A stretch of 64,000 nucleotides of DNA from Halorientalis sp. IM1011 (lineage in GTDB: Archaea; Halobacteriota; Halobacteria; Halobacteriales; Haloarculaceae): the NCBI RefSeq assembly GCF_001989615.1, contig NZ_CP019067.1:1488001-1552000 (forward strand). Direction: 5' to 3'. Below are positions 1-7,872 of the stretch, piece after piece. Made by a program: the position numbers and the translations under genes. Each line of letters begins with the position of its first letter. The first letter of the stretch is position 1. The notes beneath the pieces were generated by a model. It had not been told where the DNA came from and did not search any database. It saw only the letters and a list, made by a program, of their open reading frames with translations.

Positions 1-5
1 TCCCG

Positions 6-332
6 GTGGGCTACGCCGGGATCGGAGCGTCACCTATTCTGCCCGTCGGCTTCGCGGTTCTGGCCGCCGGACTCTACGTCGCCTGGCAGCGCAGCGACGA
101 GTACGGGGCCTACCTCTCTGGACTCTGGCTCGGGCCCGTCCTCGCCGCCGTCGTGGCGATCGCTGGCTTCCTCATCGGCGCCACGCCCGGCGAACTCCAG
201 GCGCTGGGCGGCATCGTCGGAATCGTGGGCGTGTTCAATCTCATCCTCCGCCCCGTCTACCGGGCCGTCCACTACGTCGTCGCCGGCGCGCTCCAGATCG
301 GCCGCGAGATCCAGGAAGAACGCTCCTCCTAG
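6..332 (+). CDS. Small integral membrane protein (5' end possibly outside window)
   Basis: Hypothetical protein of at least 108 residues. The first start seen is a GTG at the window edge, and the frame is open upstream, so the N-terminus may be missing. Hydrophobic stretches at about residues 8-27, 40-60 and 65-85 suggest three membrane segments, with a short charged cytoplasmic tail. The family is not recognised. Its TAG stop shares a CTAG with the stop of the convergent trm1 gene, so the two genes overlap by 4 bp. Confidence 0.6.
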   Translation: MGYAGIGASPILPVGFAVLAAGLYVAWQRSDEYGAYLSGLWLGPVLAAVVAIAGFLIGATPGELQALGGIVGIVGVFNLILRPVYRAVHYVVAGALQIGREIQEERSS

Positions 333-1432
333 GCCAGCGCCGCCTCGACCTCGGCCACGTCCGCCGTCGTCTTGAACGTCGTTCCCCCGTAGTGAGTTCT
401 GGATGCCTCGTACCCCGCGTCCCGCAGTGCCGCGAGAAAGTCGTCCATCCCCACCGCCGACTCGTTCCACCGTTTGTAGAGCCGATGCTGGTCGTAGTGG
501 GTCGGCGTCGATAGCTCCCCCTCGATGGTCGAGAGGAGGTCGCGTGCCCGGTCGGCGGTCCCGAACTCGTCGGTGACCGCCTCGCGGACGGCGGCGACGA
601 ACTCGGGGTCGTGGGCGTCGCCGAGCCAGATCGGACCGGCGGTCTGGAGGTGGTGACCGCAGTTCGGGCAGTCCTCGCGCGGGTCGGCCAGCAGTCCACG
701 TTCGTGCTCGCGGTAGAGACAGTGCTGGCAGTGATCGACGTGACCGAGTTCCTCAAGCAGGGCGTTCGCGGCCCGAGCGCCCTGCTCGACGTCGAGGTAC
801 GTCCGGGCGTAGTGGTCGGTGACGTGGCTGAAGACGGGGCGGGCGGCCACGTCGAACTTCGCGGCGGTGCGGACCAGCGCCGAGAGCAGTACCCGGAGTC
901 CCATCTCGGCGTGGTACTCGGTGTTGCGCGGGACCGCGCCGTACTTTCGGACGCCGCTCTCGAAGTGTGCGCCACACAGCGGCGCGGTGTCGGTCGCGGT
1001 GACACAGAGCAGCCCCTGCGCACTCCGGGCGGCGGCGTCGGCGAAGGGGATCGGCGTCCCGAACGGGTCCACGTCCACCACGTCGAAGCGCCGCTGGTGC
1101 ATCAGGACGTTCGCGTCCTCGTGGATCGTCTCCCCCGCCAGCCCGTTGCGCTCGAAGTTCGCCGCCGCGAGGTCGACGGCCTCGGGGTCCACGTCGCAGG
1201 TCGTGGCCGTCCAGCCGTCGGCCGCGGCCCGCACGCCCCGGATGCCGCTGGCGGCCGTCGCGTCGAGATAGGTGGTCGGCTCCGAATCCTCGCGCTCCCG
1301 GTAGGCCCGCAGCGTCGCCACCGTGAGGTCACGGTTGAGCTCCATCTCCGGGTTGTAGAACACCTCGCCCTCCTTCCCGTCGGTGGCTTCCCCGGGAACC
1401 TCGACGTCGACGCCGCCCTCCTCGATTCGCAT
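329..1432 (-). CDS. trm1: tRNA (guanine(26)-N(2))-dimethyltransferase Trm1
   Basis: Trm1 is a SAM-dependent enzyme that dimethylates G26 of tRNAs in archaea. The 367-residue protein carries the family's early motif [15 protein letters not shown], a Rossmann SAM site ([16 protein letters not shown]), the catalytic-type stretch [10 protein letters not shown], and a CxxC...CxxC zinc element (CQHC and CPNC, about residues 245-275). I chose the ATG at 1432, directly before [12 protein letters not shown], because longer readings add a basic low-complexity stretch that falls in the repeat-rich intergenic DNA. Length agrees with archaeal Trm1. It is convergent with, and overlaps, the first gene by 4 bp. 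Confidence 0.93.
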   Translation of the reverse strand: MRIEEGGVDVEVPGEATDGKEGEVFYNPEMELNRDLTVATLRAYREREDSEPTTYLDATAASGIRGVRAAADGWTATTCDVDPEAVDLAAANFERNGLAGETIHEDANVLMHQRRFDVVDVDPFGTPIPFADAAARSAQGLLCVTATDTAPLCGAHFESGVRKYGAVPRNTEYHAEMGLRVLLSALVRTAAKFDVAARPVFSHVTDHYARTYLDVEQGARAANALLEELGHVDHCQHCLYREHERGLLADPREDCPNCGHHLQTAGPIWLGDAHDPEFVAAVREAVTDEFGTADRARDLLSTIEGELSTPTHYDQHRLYKRWNESAVGMDDFLAALRDAGYEASRTHYGGTTFKTTADVAEVEAALA

Positions 1433-1504
1433 ACCGGGGGTCGCCGGGCCAGCACGAAAAGGGATGCGCTCCGCGCCGGATCGGATCCACTCCGACGCAG
1501 CGCT

Positions 1505-1566
1505 TCGCCGCTCACGGGCTCCGCCCGCTCGCGCGTTGGGAGCCGCTCCTCGCCTCGCGTCTCCCG
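1505..1566. repeat. Intergenic stem-loop element, copy A
   Basis: This low-complexity stretch between trm1 and the SWIM gene contains a 23-bp segment (1515-1537) that recurs exactly at 2415-2437. Inside it CGGGC/GCCCG can form a 5-bp stem with a 3-nt loop. A second stem, GGGAG/CTCCC (1538-1542 with 1561-1565), follows. It looks like a dispersed palindromic element rather than coding DNA. Confidence 0.55.
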
Positions 1567-1606
1567 CATCGAACCTGTTTTGACGGTCCGCCACTATTTC
1601 GCGGTC

Positions 1607-1954
1607 GTGACAGCGGTCGACGACTGGGTGGCCGCACTGGCCACCGCCGGCGAACTCACCCCGGAGAGCGTCGACCGTATCGTCTCCGTCCACGGCGAAC
1701 GCGGCCAGCGCGCCATCGAGGCCGTCGGCGAACACCGCGTCAAGGAGTACCGCGATTTCACCGTCGTCGTCGGCTACGAGGACGAGTACATCGTCGAGGA
1801 GGGAAACTGCACCTGCGCCGACTCGGAGTACAACTTAGACCCCGACGACCCGACCGAACTCTGCTGGCACGCGCTGGCCGTCCGCATCGCCGAGGCCATC
1901 GACGAGGTGGACCACCACGACATGTGGTACAGCGACGTGCGGGATTTCCTCTGA
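1607..1954 (+). CDS. SWIM zinc-finger protein
   Basis: A 115-residue protein with a C-terminal SWIM motif, CxC...CxH (CTC at about residues 66-68, then CWH after about 17 residues). SWIM domains bind zinc and usually mediate DNA or protein contacts. The GTG at 1607 was chosen because upstream in-frame sequence belongs to the intergenic repeat and to trm1 antisense. The N-terminal half is helical and charged with no recognised domain. It could be a stand-alone DNA/RNA-binding adaptor; its target is unknown. Confidence 0.8.
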   Translation: MTAVDDWVAALATAGELTPESVDRIVSVHGERGQRAIEAVGEHRVKEYRDFTVVVGYEDEYIVEEGNCTCADSEYNLDPDDPTELCWHALAVRIAEAIDEVDHHDMWYSDVRDFL

Positions 1955-1999
1955 TTTTTCGCCCCAGTTTATAACTGCCGAGAGGCCGTCCTGAAGACC

Positions 2000-2404
2000 A
2001 TGCCCGAGATCCCCGAGGCGTACCTCGACCTGTTCGAGAAGGCCACGTTCGCCCACGTCACGACTATGCTGCCCGACGGCCGCCCGCACACCACGCCGGT
2101 CTGGGTCGACTACGACGCCGACGCCGACCGCCTCCTCGTGAACACCGAACGCCACCGCCGCAAGGCGAAAAACGTCGAGAAAGATCCGACCGTCTCGGCC
2201 AGCATGACCGACCCCGACAACCCCTACCGGTTCCTCTCGGTCACCGGCGAGGTCGAAGACGTGACGACGGAGGGCGCACGGGAGCACATCGACGACCTCG
2301 CGATGCGCTACACGGGCGAAGACGAGTATCAACAGCCCATCGAGAGCGAGCGGATCGTCCTCCGTATCCGCCCCGACGAGGTTTACTCGATGGATCCAAG
2401 CTGA
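2000..2404 (+). CDS. PPOX-class F420/FMN-dependent oxidoreductase
   Basis: A 134-residue split-barrel flavin/F420-binding protein of the pyridoxamine-5'-phosphate oxidase superfamily. The N-terminal segment (FAHVTTMLPDGRPHTTPVW, about residues 17-35) and the RKAKNVEKDPTVS stretch are typical of the short archaeal and actinobacterial F420-dependent members. The substrate is unknown. It follows the SWIM gene by 45 bp and may be cotranscribed. The start is a single clear ATG. An FMN rather than F420 cofactor cannot be excluded from sequence. Confidence 0.85.
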   Translation: MPEIPEAYLDLFEKATFAHVTTMLPDGRPHTTPVWVDYDADADRLLVNTERHRRKAKNVEKDPTVSASMTDPDNPYRFLSVTGEVEDVTTEGAREHIDDLAMRYTGEDEYQQPIESERIVLRIRPDEVYSMDPS

Positions 2405-2465
2405 CCGTCGCTCGCGGGCTCCGCCCGCTCGCGCGTTCGGAGGACTCGCTGCGCTCGTCCTCCCG
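2405..2465. repeat. Intergenic stem-loop element, copy B
   Basis: Lies between two convergent genes. It carries the same 23-bp segment as copy A (2415-2437), followed by a perfect 7-bp stem GGAGGAC/GTCCTCC (2439-2445 with 2457-2463) around an 11-nt loop, TCGCTGCGCTC. That loop matches those of the stem-loop array next to tRNA-Gly near 19.2-19.6 kb. It could act as a bidirectional terminator between the convergent genes. Confidence 0.6.
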
Positions 2466-3518
2466 TCAATCGCCCGCCGCTTGCTTGTCCACGTCTTCCA
2501 GATCCGCACCGCCGACCGAGGAGCGCAGGGCGTCCATCCCGTCGTCGCGGTCGATGCCGAAGTTGTCCTCGTAGAGCTCCTCGACGCGCTCGAACTCCTC
2601 GTCGGAGAGCGGGGGCGTGTCGGCCGCGCCGGCCCACTCGTCGATGTCGTCGGTGGTGCGGAAGGTCGGGGTGACCGAGGCCACCTCGTCGAAGGAGAGC
2701 AACCACTGGATCGCGGCCTGTCCCATCGTGCGCTCGCCGTCCCGCTCTAAGAACCGCAGGTTGTCCACCTTCTCCCACCCCGTCTCGTACCACTCGTCGG
2801 GGCGGTAGGCGCGGTGGTCGTCCTCGCCGAGTTCCGTGTCGGGCGTGACCTGTTCGTTCAGGAGGCCCGACGAGTGGGGGACCCGCGGGAGAATGGAGGT
2901 GTCGGCGTCGAGTCGGCGGACCTCCTCTATGGCGTGTCGACCCGGCGTCTGCTCGAAGACGTTGAAGACGAGCTGGAGCGCGTCGAACTCCTGTTCCACC
3001 GCTTCGGTGGCCTCCGCGAGCCAGCCGATGGAGGGGCCCAGCGCCCAGCCGACGGCCTCGACCTTGCCCTCCTCGCGGAGTTCGTCGAGTGCCTCCAGCA
3101 CGTCGGGCGTGACCTCGTCGACGTTTGCGTTGTGCAGCATGAGGACGTCGACGTAGTCCATGTCGAGCCTGTCGAGCGAGCGGTCCAGCGCCGTGTGGAT
3201 CCACTCGCCGTCCATCCGCTTGGGGAGTTCGCCGTGGCCGGCCTGCGGGTTGTTGTAGAAGTCGTAGCCGACCTTCGTGGAGACGGTCACCTCGTCGCGG
3301 TACTCGGCGAGGGCGTCGCCGACGAGTTCCTCCGAATCGCCGTGGCCGTACACGTCGCCGGTGTCGAAGAACGTGACGCCGCAGTCGATGGCGTGTTCGA
3401 GCATGTCGACGGCCTGCTCGCGGGAGCGGTCGCCCCACCAGTCCGTGCCGACGACCCAGGCACCGAAGCCGACTTCGCTGACCTCGACGCCCGAGTTACC
3501 GAGTTCGCGCTGGTTCAT
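2466..3518 (-). CDS. Aldo/keto reductase
   Basis: A 350-residue NAD(P)H-dependent aldo/keto reductase (TIM barrel). The catalytic tetrad can be placed: Asp in FFDTGDVYG with its Tyr five residues on, Lys in VSTKVGYDF, and His in MLHNANVD. The C-terminal region has the usual cofactor-loop sequence before a short acidic tail. The physiological substrate is unknown. The gene stands alone on the minus strand, about 45 bp from the upstream CPBP protease gene's 3' end, with which it may be cotranscribed. Confidence 0.92.
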   Translation of the reverse strand: MNQRELGNSGVEVSEVGFGAWVVGTDWWGDRSREQAVDMLEHAIDCGVTFFDTGDVYGHGDSEELVGDALAEYRDEVTVSTKVGYDFYNNPQAGHGELPKRMDGEWIHTALDRSLDRLDMDYVDVLMLHNANVDEVTPDVLEALDELREEGKVEAVGWALGPSIGWLAEATEAVEQEFDALQLVFNVFEQTPGRHAIEEVRRLDADTSILPRVPHSSGLLNEQVTPDTELGEDDHRAYRPDEWYETGWEKVDNLRFLERDGERTMGQAAIQWLLSFDEVASVTPTFRTTDDIDEWAGAADTPPLSDEEFERVEELYEDNFGIDRDDGMDALRSSVGGADLEDVDKQAAGD

Positions 3519-3563
3519 GTCCCTTCGTTGGGACGCGGTCCACTTAGCGCGTACGATTGCAGT

Positions 3564-4628
3564 CTACTCCCGAAGGGTCGCCACCGCGACGGACTCCCTG
3601 AGCGCGAGATCGCCGTACTCCCGCCGGACCCACCAGGCCGTCAGGCCGAAGCCAGCGACGAGCGCGAGCAACACGAGCAGCCCGCCCTCGGGGCCGAACG
3701 CGCCGCCGGTCAGGAGCGGGGGGCCGGTCGTCTCCGTCTCCAGCACGGTGACACCGACGGTGAGCCCGCTGACGGGGAACCCGTACACTGCGCCGACGAC
3801 CGCGTTCCAGGTCAGGTGGACGCCGACGGCGATTCCCAGCCGACTGGTCCAGACGTAACAGAACCCGAGCAGGACGCCGAACAGCGTGATGTTCGTGATC
3901 GAGAGCAGGGTCGCGTTGGGGTTGCCGGCGTGCAGGACGCCGAACAGCCCGGCGGTCGCGAGCGTCGCGACGGTGATGGCGTGCCGGCCCGCAACTCGCT
4001 CGAATCCGGCCAGCGCCTCCGCCAGGTTCGTCAGGAGGTAGCCCCGGACGAACAGTTCCTCGGAGACGGCGACGCCGAGGAAGAAGACCAGAACCGAGAG
4101 CAGTGCGACTGGCACGGACGCGTCGCCGAACGCGAGGTAGGCGTCGGACGTTGTCACGAAGGTTCCGGTGACGGTTACCCAGCCGGCAGCGACGCCGACG
4201 CCGAACAACAGCGTCGGGAGCAGGGCGCCGAGCGCCAGGCCGAATCCCGCGTCGCGCCACCACTGGCGGTCGAGGTCGAGGCCGAGTGCCCGGATCGGGC
4301 GCCGGCCGACGATGTAGCTCGTAGCGGGGAGGGCGACGACGACCGCGACGGTCGACAGGAGCTGCCCGCCGGCGCCGTCGATCCAGGCGTCGCCGAGCGC
4401 GATCACCGCCACCGAGCCCAGCGCGAGGACCAGGAGGCCGACGACCCCCACTGCGACGGCCAGTCGCCACGGGAACCGGAGCCGGCGCTCCCGCCGGTTC
4501 CAGAAGAGTCCGACGAATAGCCCTGCGACGCCGCGACTCCCGGCGCTTCCCGCTTCCGACCGGGCCCCGGTCGCCTCGACTTCGTCGCTCTCTGACCCAC
4601 CGTCCGCGCCCCCGTGCTCGTCGCTCAT
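3564..4628 (-). CDS. CPBP family intramembrane metalloprotease
   Basis: A polytopic membrane protein of 354 residues belonging to the CAAX protease/bacteriocin-processing (Abi) family. The EExxxR-like signature is seen as EELFVRGY, followed by FGVLHAG and a later HLTWN histidine, the expected metal ligands. About eight hydrophobic segments follow a charged, disordered N-terminus of about 45 residues. Haloarchaea carry many paralogues with unknown substrates. The next upstream gene, ccmD, is on the same strand 96 bp away, but a functional link to cytochrome maturation is not shown. Confidence 0.88.
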   Translation of the reverse strand: MSDEHGGADGGSESDEVEATGARSEAGSAGSRGVAGLFVGLFWNRRERRLRFPWRLAVAVGVVGLLVLALGSVAVIALGDAWIDGAGGQLLSTVAVVVALPATSYIVGRRPIRALGLDLDRQWWRDAGFGLALGALLPTLLFGVGVAAGWVTVTGTFVTTSDAYLAFGDASVPVALLSVLVFFLGVAVSEELFVRGYLLTNLAEALAGFERVAGRHAITVATLATAGLFGVLHAGNPNATLLSITNITLFGVLLGFCYVWTSRLGIAVGVHLTWNAVVGAVYGFPVSGLTVGVTVLETETTGPPLLTGGAFGPEGGLLVLLALVAGFGLTAWWVRREYGDLALRESVAVATLRE

Positions 4629-4724
4629 GTCGGGGCCGTGGAGCGCCGGCGGAATGAAACGAGGGGGTCAGCAGACGGGGAACGGGCCACAACGTGGCTC
4701 GCTCGGGGGCCGGTACGGTCGCGG

Positions 4725-4844
4725 TTACTGCTGGCGGTCGGTGAGCCGTCGTTCGAGGCGGGCCAGTCGCCGCTGCAGGCGCAGCATGTAGCCGAACAGC
4801 AGGACGAACAGGCTCGTGTATCCGACGAGCAAGAGCGGTTCCAT
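4725..4844 (-). CDS. ccmD: CcmD-like small membrane protein of the heme exporter
   Basis: A 39-residue protein: a single hydrophobic helix (about residues 4-19) followed by a strongly basic, heptad-like tail (RLQRRLARLERRL). That architecture is the hallmark of CcmD, which tethers the CcmABC exporter to heme-loaded CcmE in System I cytochrome c maturation. Its ATG overlaps the ccmC stop by one base (TGATG), so translation is probably coupled. Identification rests on size, topology and position, because CcmD sequences are poorly conserved. Confidence 0.8.
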   Translation of the reverse strand: MEPLLLVGYTSLFVLLFGYMLRLQRRLARLERRLTDRQQ

Positions 4845-5569
4845 CAATGGTCACCTCCGTGTGGCTGGGTGCGGACGCGGTCGGTCAGTTCGTGTAGTTC
4901 CATTCGCAGTGCCATCAGGTAGCCGTACAGCAGCGTCGCGGCGACGAAAGAGACCCCCAGCGTCAGGGGGTCGATGTTGGCGCTCACCTCGGGGTTCGCC
5001 AGCGTCGTCTCGTGGAACGTGGGCGTCCACAGCCGCGTGGACAGATACGAGATCGGAACGGTGATGAACCCCAGCACGCCGTAGACGGCCGCGTACCGCT
5101 CGTCGCTGGTGCGATCGGTCGCGCCGTAGACGAGGAGGTAGCCGGCGTAGATGAACCAGACGATCAGGAACGTGACGAGGCGGACATCGGTCCACTCCCA
5201 CCAGGAGTTCCAGACGACGCGGCCCCAGATACTTCCAGTGAGCAGCGTGAGCGTCGCGAACAGGAACCCGATCTCGCCGGCGCTGTGGGCGAGCCGGTTC
5301 CAGAACCGACCGCCGTACCGGAGGTACAGCCCACTCCCGAGGAACGTCACCGACAGCGCGAGCGCGGCCACCCAGGCCATCGGGACGTGCCAGTAGGCGA
5401 TGAGGTTCGCGCCGTGTTCGATTCCGTACATCGTGTCCGAGGCGTACCCGAAGACCAGCCCCATCGAGAGCAGGCCGGTGACGAGCGTACCCCACCGGAC
5501 CACGCGGCTCCACATGAGCCAGTCCGCGACGCGGATCAGCCGCGAGAGCGTCGAGGTCAGTGTACTCAT
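4844..5569 (-). CDS. ccmC: Heme exporter/heme-handling protein CcmC
   Basis: CcmC passes heme to the chaperone CcmE outside the membrane. The 241-residue protein has about six membrane segments, the Trp-rich heme motif at residues 115-128 (W115, W123, W124, W126, D128) and two histidines at H61 (YWHVP) and H186 (PTFHET), at the positions expected for the axial heme ligands. The canonical WD pair is interrupted by one threonine (WTD). The ATG at 5569 was chosen because GGAG lies a few bases upstream; the longer reading to 5617 lacks such support. Neighbours ccdA, ccmD and, farther off, ccmA/B/E/F complete the pathway. Confidence 0.93.
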   Translation of the reverse strand: MSTLTSTLSRLIRVADWLMWSRVVRWGTLVTGLLSMGLVFGYASDTMYGIEHGANLIAYWHVPMAWVAALALSVTFLGSGLYLRYGGRFWNRLAHSAGEIGFLFATLTLLTGSIWGRVVWNSWWEWTDVRLVTFLIVWFIYAGYLLVYGATDRTSDERYAAVYGVLGFITVPISYLSTRLWTPTFHETTLANPEVSANIDPLTLGVSFVAATLLYGYLMALRMELHELTDRVRTQPHGGDH

Positions 5570-5637
5570 CGGTCTCTCCTCCTGTCGTAGTGAAACGCCG
5601 CCGACGGCGGGTTCCACCGCGGTCGTCCAGTAGTCAT
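5566..5637 (-). CDS. 23-codon ORF bridging ccdA and ccmC
   Basis: An ATG at 5637 overlaps the ccdA stop (ATGA), and this frame stays open for 23 codons and ends in a TGA that overlaps the ccmC start (ATGA). The peptide is basic and hydrophilic (begins MTTGRPRWNPP, ends in an Arg-rich tail). It fills the gap exactly, so ribosomes could pass from ccdA to ccmC without leaving the message. It could be a true microprotein or only a translational-coupling leader. Its DNA also holds the purine-rich GGAGGAGA that serves as the ccmC ribosome-binding site. Confidence 0.4.
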   Translation of the reverse strand: MTTGRPRWNPPSAAFHYDRRRDR

Positions 5638-6326
5638 ACTGTTCCGTTAGCGAATGTCATCGCGAGTTTGTCGAGTTCGAACAGAAGCGACACGCCGGTC
5701 CCGACGAGGACTGCGCCAGTCACGCGCCGCAGGACAGCTGGCCGGTCGCCCGCGAGCAGTCGTGACTCGAACCACTGAACGGTCCGGTTGCCCCCGTAGG
5801 CGACTGCCAGCAAGGGGACGCCGAATCCCCAGCCGTAGACGAACAGCAGCGTGCCGGACCTGACCAGGTCGCCGGTCTGCCCGACGGCGGCGAGCACGGC
5901 GCCGAGGACCGGGCCGACGCACGGCAGCCAGATGACGCCGAGCAACAGCCCCAGTGCGACGCCGCTGGCGACAGGATGGGCGTCCCGTTCGAGTCCAGAC
6001 GACAGGTCGGTCGCCCACCCGGCGAGTCGAGAGGCACGGCGTTCGTAGGCGGCGTTGATACCGTCGTCGAGCAGGACCACCCCGAACCCGACGACCAGCA
6101 CGGTGAACGGCAGTCGGAACGTGTCCGGACCGAGGCCGGCGACTGCCCCGGTCGCGACCCCGGCCGCCGTGAAGGAGACGACGCTCCCGGTGACGATGCC
6201 GAGCGGCCGGAGGCGATGGCCCACGCCGCCGGCCAGCAGTGGCGGGAGCATCGGCAGACAGCAGGGCGTCAGAATCGTCAGTAGCCCAGCCAGGAACACC
6301 GCCGTCACGCTCGGGAGGTCGACCAT
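5634..6326 (-). CDS. ccdA: CcdA/DsbD-type transmembrane thiol transporter
   Basis: A 230-residue, six-helix membrane protein of the cytochrome c biogenesis protein CcdA family. It moves reducing equivalents from cytosolic thioredoxin to extracytoplasmic thiol proteins, keeping apocytochrome CxxCH cysteines reduced. The redox cysteines are visible in helix 1 (TPCCLP, C22/C23) and near helix 4 (WLPCVGP, C136), in the family's PCxxP-like contexts. It lies 27 bp downstream of the diheme cytochrome gene and is coupled to ccmC through the bridging ORF, so it is surely part of the cytochrome operon. Confidence 0.92.
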   Translation of the reverse strand: MVDLPSVTAVFLAGLLTILTPCCLPMLPPLLAGGVGHRLRPLGIVTGSVVSFTAAGVATGAVAGLGPDTFRLPFTVLVVGFGVVLLDDGINAAYERRASRLAGWATDLSSGLERDAHPVASGVALGLLLGVIWLPCVGPVLGAVLAAVGQTGDLVRSGTLLFVYGWGFGVPLLAVAYGGNRTVQWFESRLLAGDRPAVLRRVTGAVLVGTGVSLLFELDKLAMTFANGTV

Positions 6327-6353
6327 AGACGGAATGGTTGGGGGAGACTGCGC

Positions 6354-7610
6354 TCAGTCCCCGTCGCTCATCGCGTTCGAGATGCTGTTCTGGGTGTTCG
6401 CGGATTCGTTACGTAGCGGCTGGTCGTACCGGCTCACGTCGTCTGGAATCATGTCCTCCTCGAGGGGCGTGTCGTCGGTCGGGATGCCCGCCAGCTCGAG
6501 CTTGTGCGCCATCGGGTTGCGGTCGTAGCCGAACCGCTCCTGGGTGCGTTCGTAGTAGACGGCCTCGTCGGGCGGGCCCGTCTCGGGCCAGTCCTGTGAC
6601 TGGCGCTGGAGGTTCGGCCGGTCGTGGGCGTTCATGTAGCCAGCGATGTCCTGGACGTCACGCCAGTCCGACACCGTGTGGGGGGTGCCGTACGGCATCG
6701 CCTCGCGGATGAACGCCGCCGCGGTGTAGACGCGGCCCATCCCGGCACCGTCGCCGTACGAGCCGTTCCCCCACAGCGGCGGATACTGGCCCTCGATGCC
6801 CTGGCCATCAGCGCCGTGGCAGGACGCGCAACTCTCGAGGTACAGCTCGGCGCCCCGGACCGGGTTGATCTCGGGGATCGGAACCTGCTCGTCGCCGGTC
6901 GGCTTGGCCAGGCGGCGCCAGTAGGGAGCGCTACCGATGGGCTGGCCCTGTCCGAGCCACTCTATGTAGGCCTCCATCGCCTGCACCTCGCGGCTCGTGT
7001 AGTTGGGGACGCCCTCGGGTGAGCTGGGTGCGTCCATGCTCCGCAGGAAACACCCCGTGATGCGCTGTCGCATGTCGCGCATCCGGCTGGTCCGGTTGGT
7101 CCACTCTGGGTAGCCCGCAGCGGTCCCGACCAACGGGATCAAGTCGATGTCCTGGCCGACCATCCCCTGAGTCGTCGGCAGGTCACCGCCGCCGTGACAG
7201 TTCGCACAGGAGAGGTTGTTCCCGACGTGGTCGGGCATCACCTCTGACGTATTGGCCATGATCTCCCGCCCGTAACGGACGAGGTCGCGCCGGTAGGGGT
7301 TCGCCGGGAGCGTGGACTCGTTCATCTCCTTGGGGACGAACTCGACCGCGTCACCGGCCGTCGCGTTCCGGTAGCGGAAGTTCGTCTTGTTCTCGCCCGA
7401 CCGCAACCCCTCGTCGTAGACGTGCGTGTCGTTCCACTGGGTTGGGAGCGCACCCGGCCCGCCCTCCCCGCCCGGGGCGGCACCCCCGTCGCCGCCACCG
7501 GCCGGCGACGTATCGTTCGCAATCGGGGGATTGAATCCACAGCCAGCCAGCGTAAGTACCACGAGTGTGAGCAGTGTCGCCAGCGCCCGCCGATCGAGTG
7601 GGAGGTTCAC
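6354..7610 (-). CDS. TsdA-like diheme cytochrome c lipoprotein
   Basis: A 418-residue exported lipoprotein (lipobox ending LTLAGC, C24) with two covalent heme sites: CANCH (134-138) and CASCH (260-264). Between them the stretch RITGCFLRSM places C186 where thiosulfate dehydrogenase TsdA has RINGCxxRSM, whose Cys is an axial ligand to the active-site heme. M304 (AMPYGT) is a plausible ligand of heme 2. It may oxidise thiosulfate to tetrathionate, run the reverse reaction, or serve as an electron carrier. It heads the minus-strand operon with ccdA-ccmC-ccmD and is the obvious client of the maturation genes. Substrate is inferred, not shown. Confidence 0.8.
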   Translation of the reverse strand: MNLPLDRRALATLLTLVVLTLAGCGFNPPIANDTSPAGGGDGGAAPGGEGGPGALPTQWNDTHVYDEGLRSGENKTNFRYRNATAGDAVEFVPKEMNESTLPANPYRRDLVRYGREIMANTSEVMPDHVGNNLSCANCHGGGDLPTTQGMVGQDIDLIPLVGTAAGYPEWTNRTSRMRDMRQRITGCFLRSMDAPSSPEGVPNYTSREVQAMEAYIEWLGQGQPIGSAPYWRRLAKPTGDEQVPIPEINPVRGAELYLESCASCHGADGQGIEGQYPPLWGNGSYGDGAGMGRVYTAAAFIREAMPYGTPHTVSDWRDVQDIAGYMNAHDRPNLQRQSQDWPETGPPDEAVYYERTQERFGYDRNPMAHKLELAGIPTDDTPLEEDMIPDDVSRYDQPLRNESANTQNSISNAMSDGD

Positions 7611-7712
7611 GAACCGCTCACCACCGCGAACGAATCGGCAGGGTCGTGTTGTATCGTCGACAGCATGGTGAGATATCTACAATACTGGCACGCAAATTAC
7701 ACCGCCGGCCGT

Positions 7713-7745
7713 GATAACTATTATCCACACTGTGTTTATATAAAC
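7713..7745. promoter_or_regulatory. Palindromic elements in the divergent cytochrome promoter
   Basis: Between the divergent diheme cytochrome and thioredoxin operons sits GATAA-CTA-TTATC (7713-7725), a perfect 5-bp dyad flanked by imperfect GTG/CAC arms, followed by the 12-bp palindrome GTTTATATAAAC (7734-7745). The latter resembles a TATA box readable in both directions. Suggests regulated divergent transcription; the binding factor is unknown. Confidence 0.45.
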
Positions 7746-7815
7746 GCCAAGACAGCCCACACTCGACGAAAATGGTCTGTCGACCCGGTCAGCAGTATGA
7801 ATGCTGAGGTAGATG

Positions 7816-7844
7816 TTGTTTGTGCTATCCAAACAATATTTATC
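7816..7844 (+). promoter_or_regulatory. Dyad operator plus TATA box for the thioredoxin-ccmF operon
   Basis: A perfect 7-bp inverted repeat, TTGTTTG and CAAACAA with a 7-nt spacer (7816-7836), abuts a TATA-like AATATTTAT (7835-7843) about 30 bp before the ATG at 7873. A factor bound here would overlap the BRE/TATA region and could block or recruit TBP/TFB. Confidence 0.5.
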
Positions 7845-7872
7845 GCGGGGCGTGGAGTAGCGGGCAGGTTCG

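Noticed and set aside
611-1606. Long plus-strand open frame opposite trm1
   Set aside because: It is antisense to a clear Trm1 gene; only its last 115 codons, from the GTG at 1607, form a plausible protein.
2814-4520. 568-codon plus-strand frame opposite the reductase and protease genes
   Set aside because: Composition is that of a high-GC antisense frame (Arg/Glu/Pro-rich repeats), and both real genes on the other strand have strong motifs.
5570-5617. Longer CcmC start at 5617
   Set aside because: The 16 extra residues are not conserved-looking and the ATG at 5569 has GGAG directly upstream.
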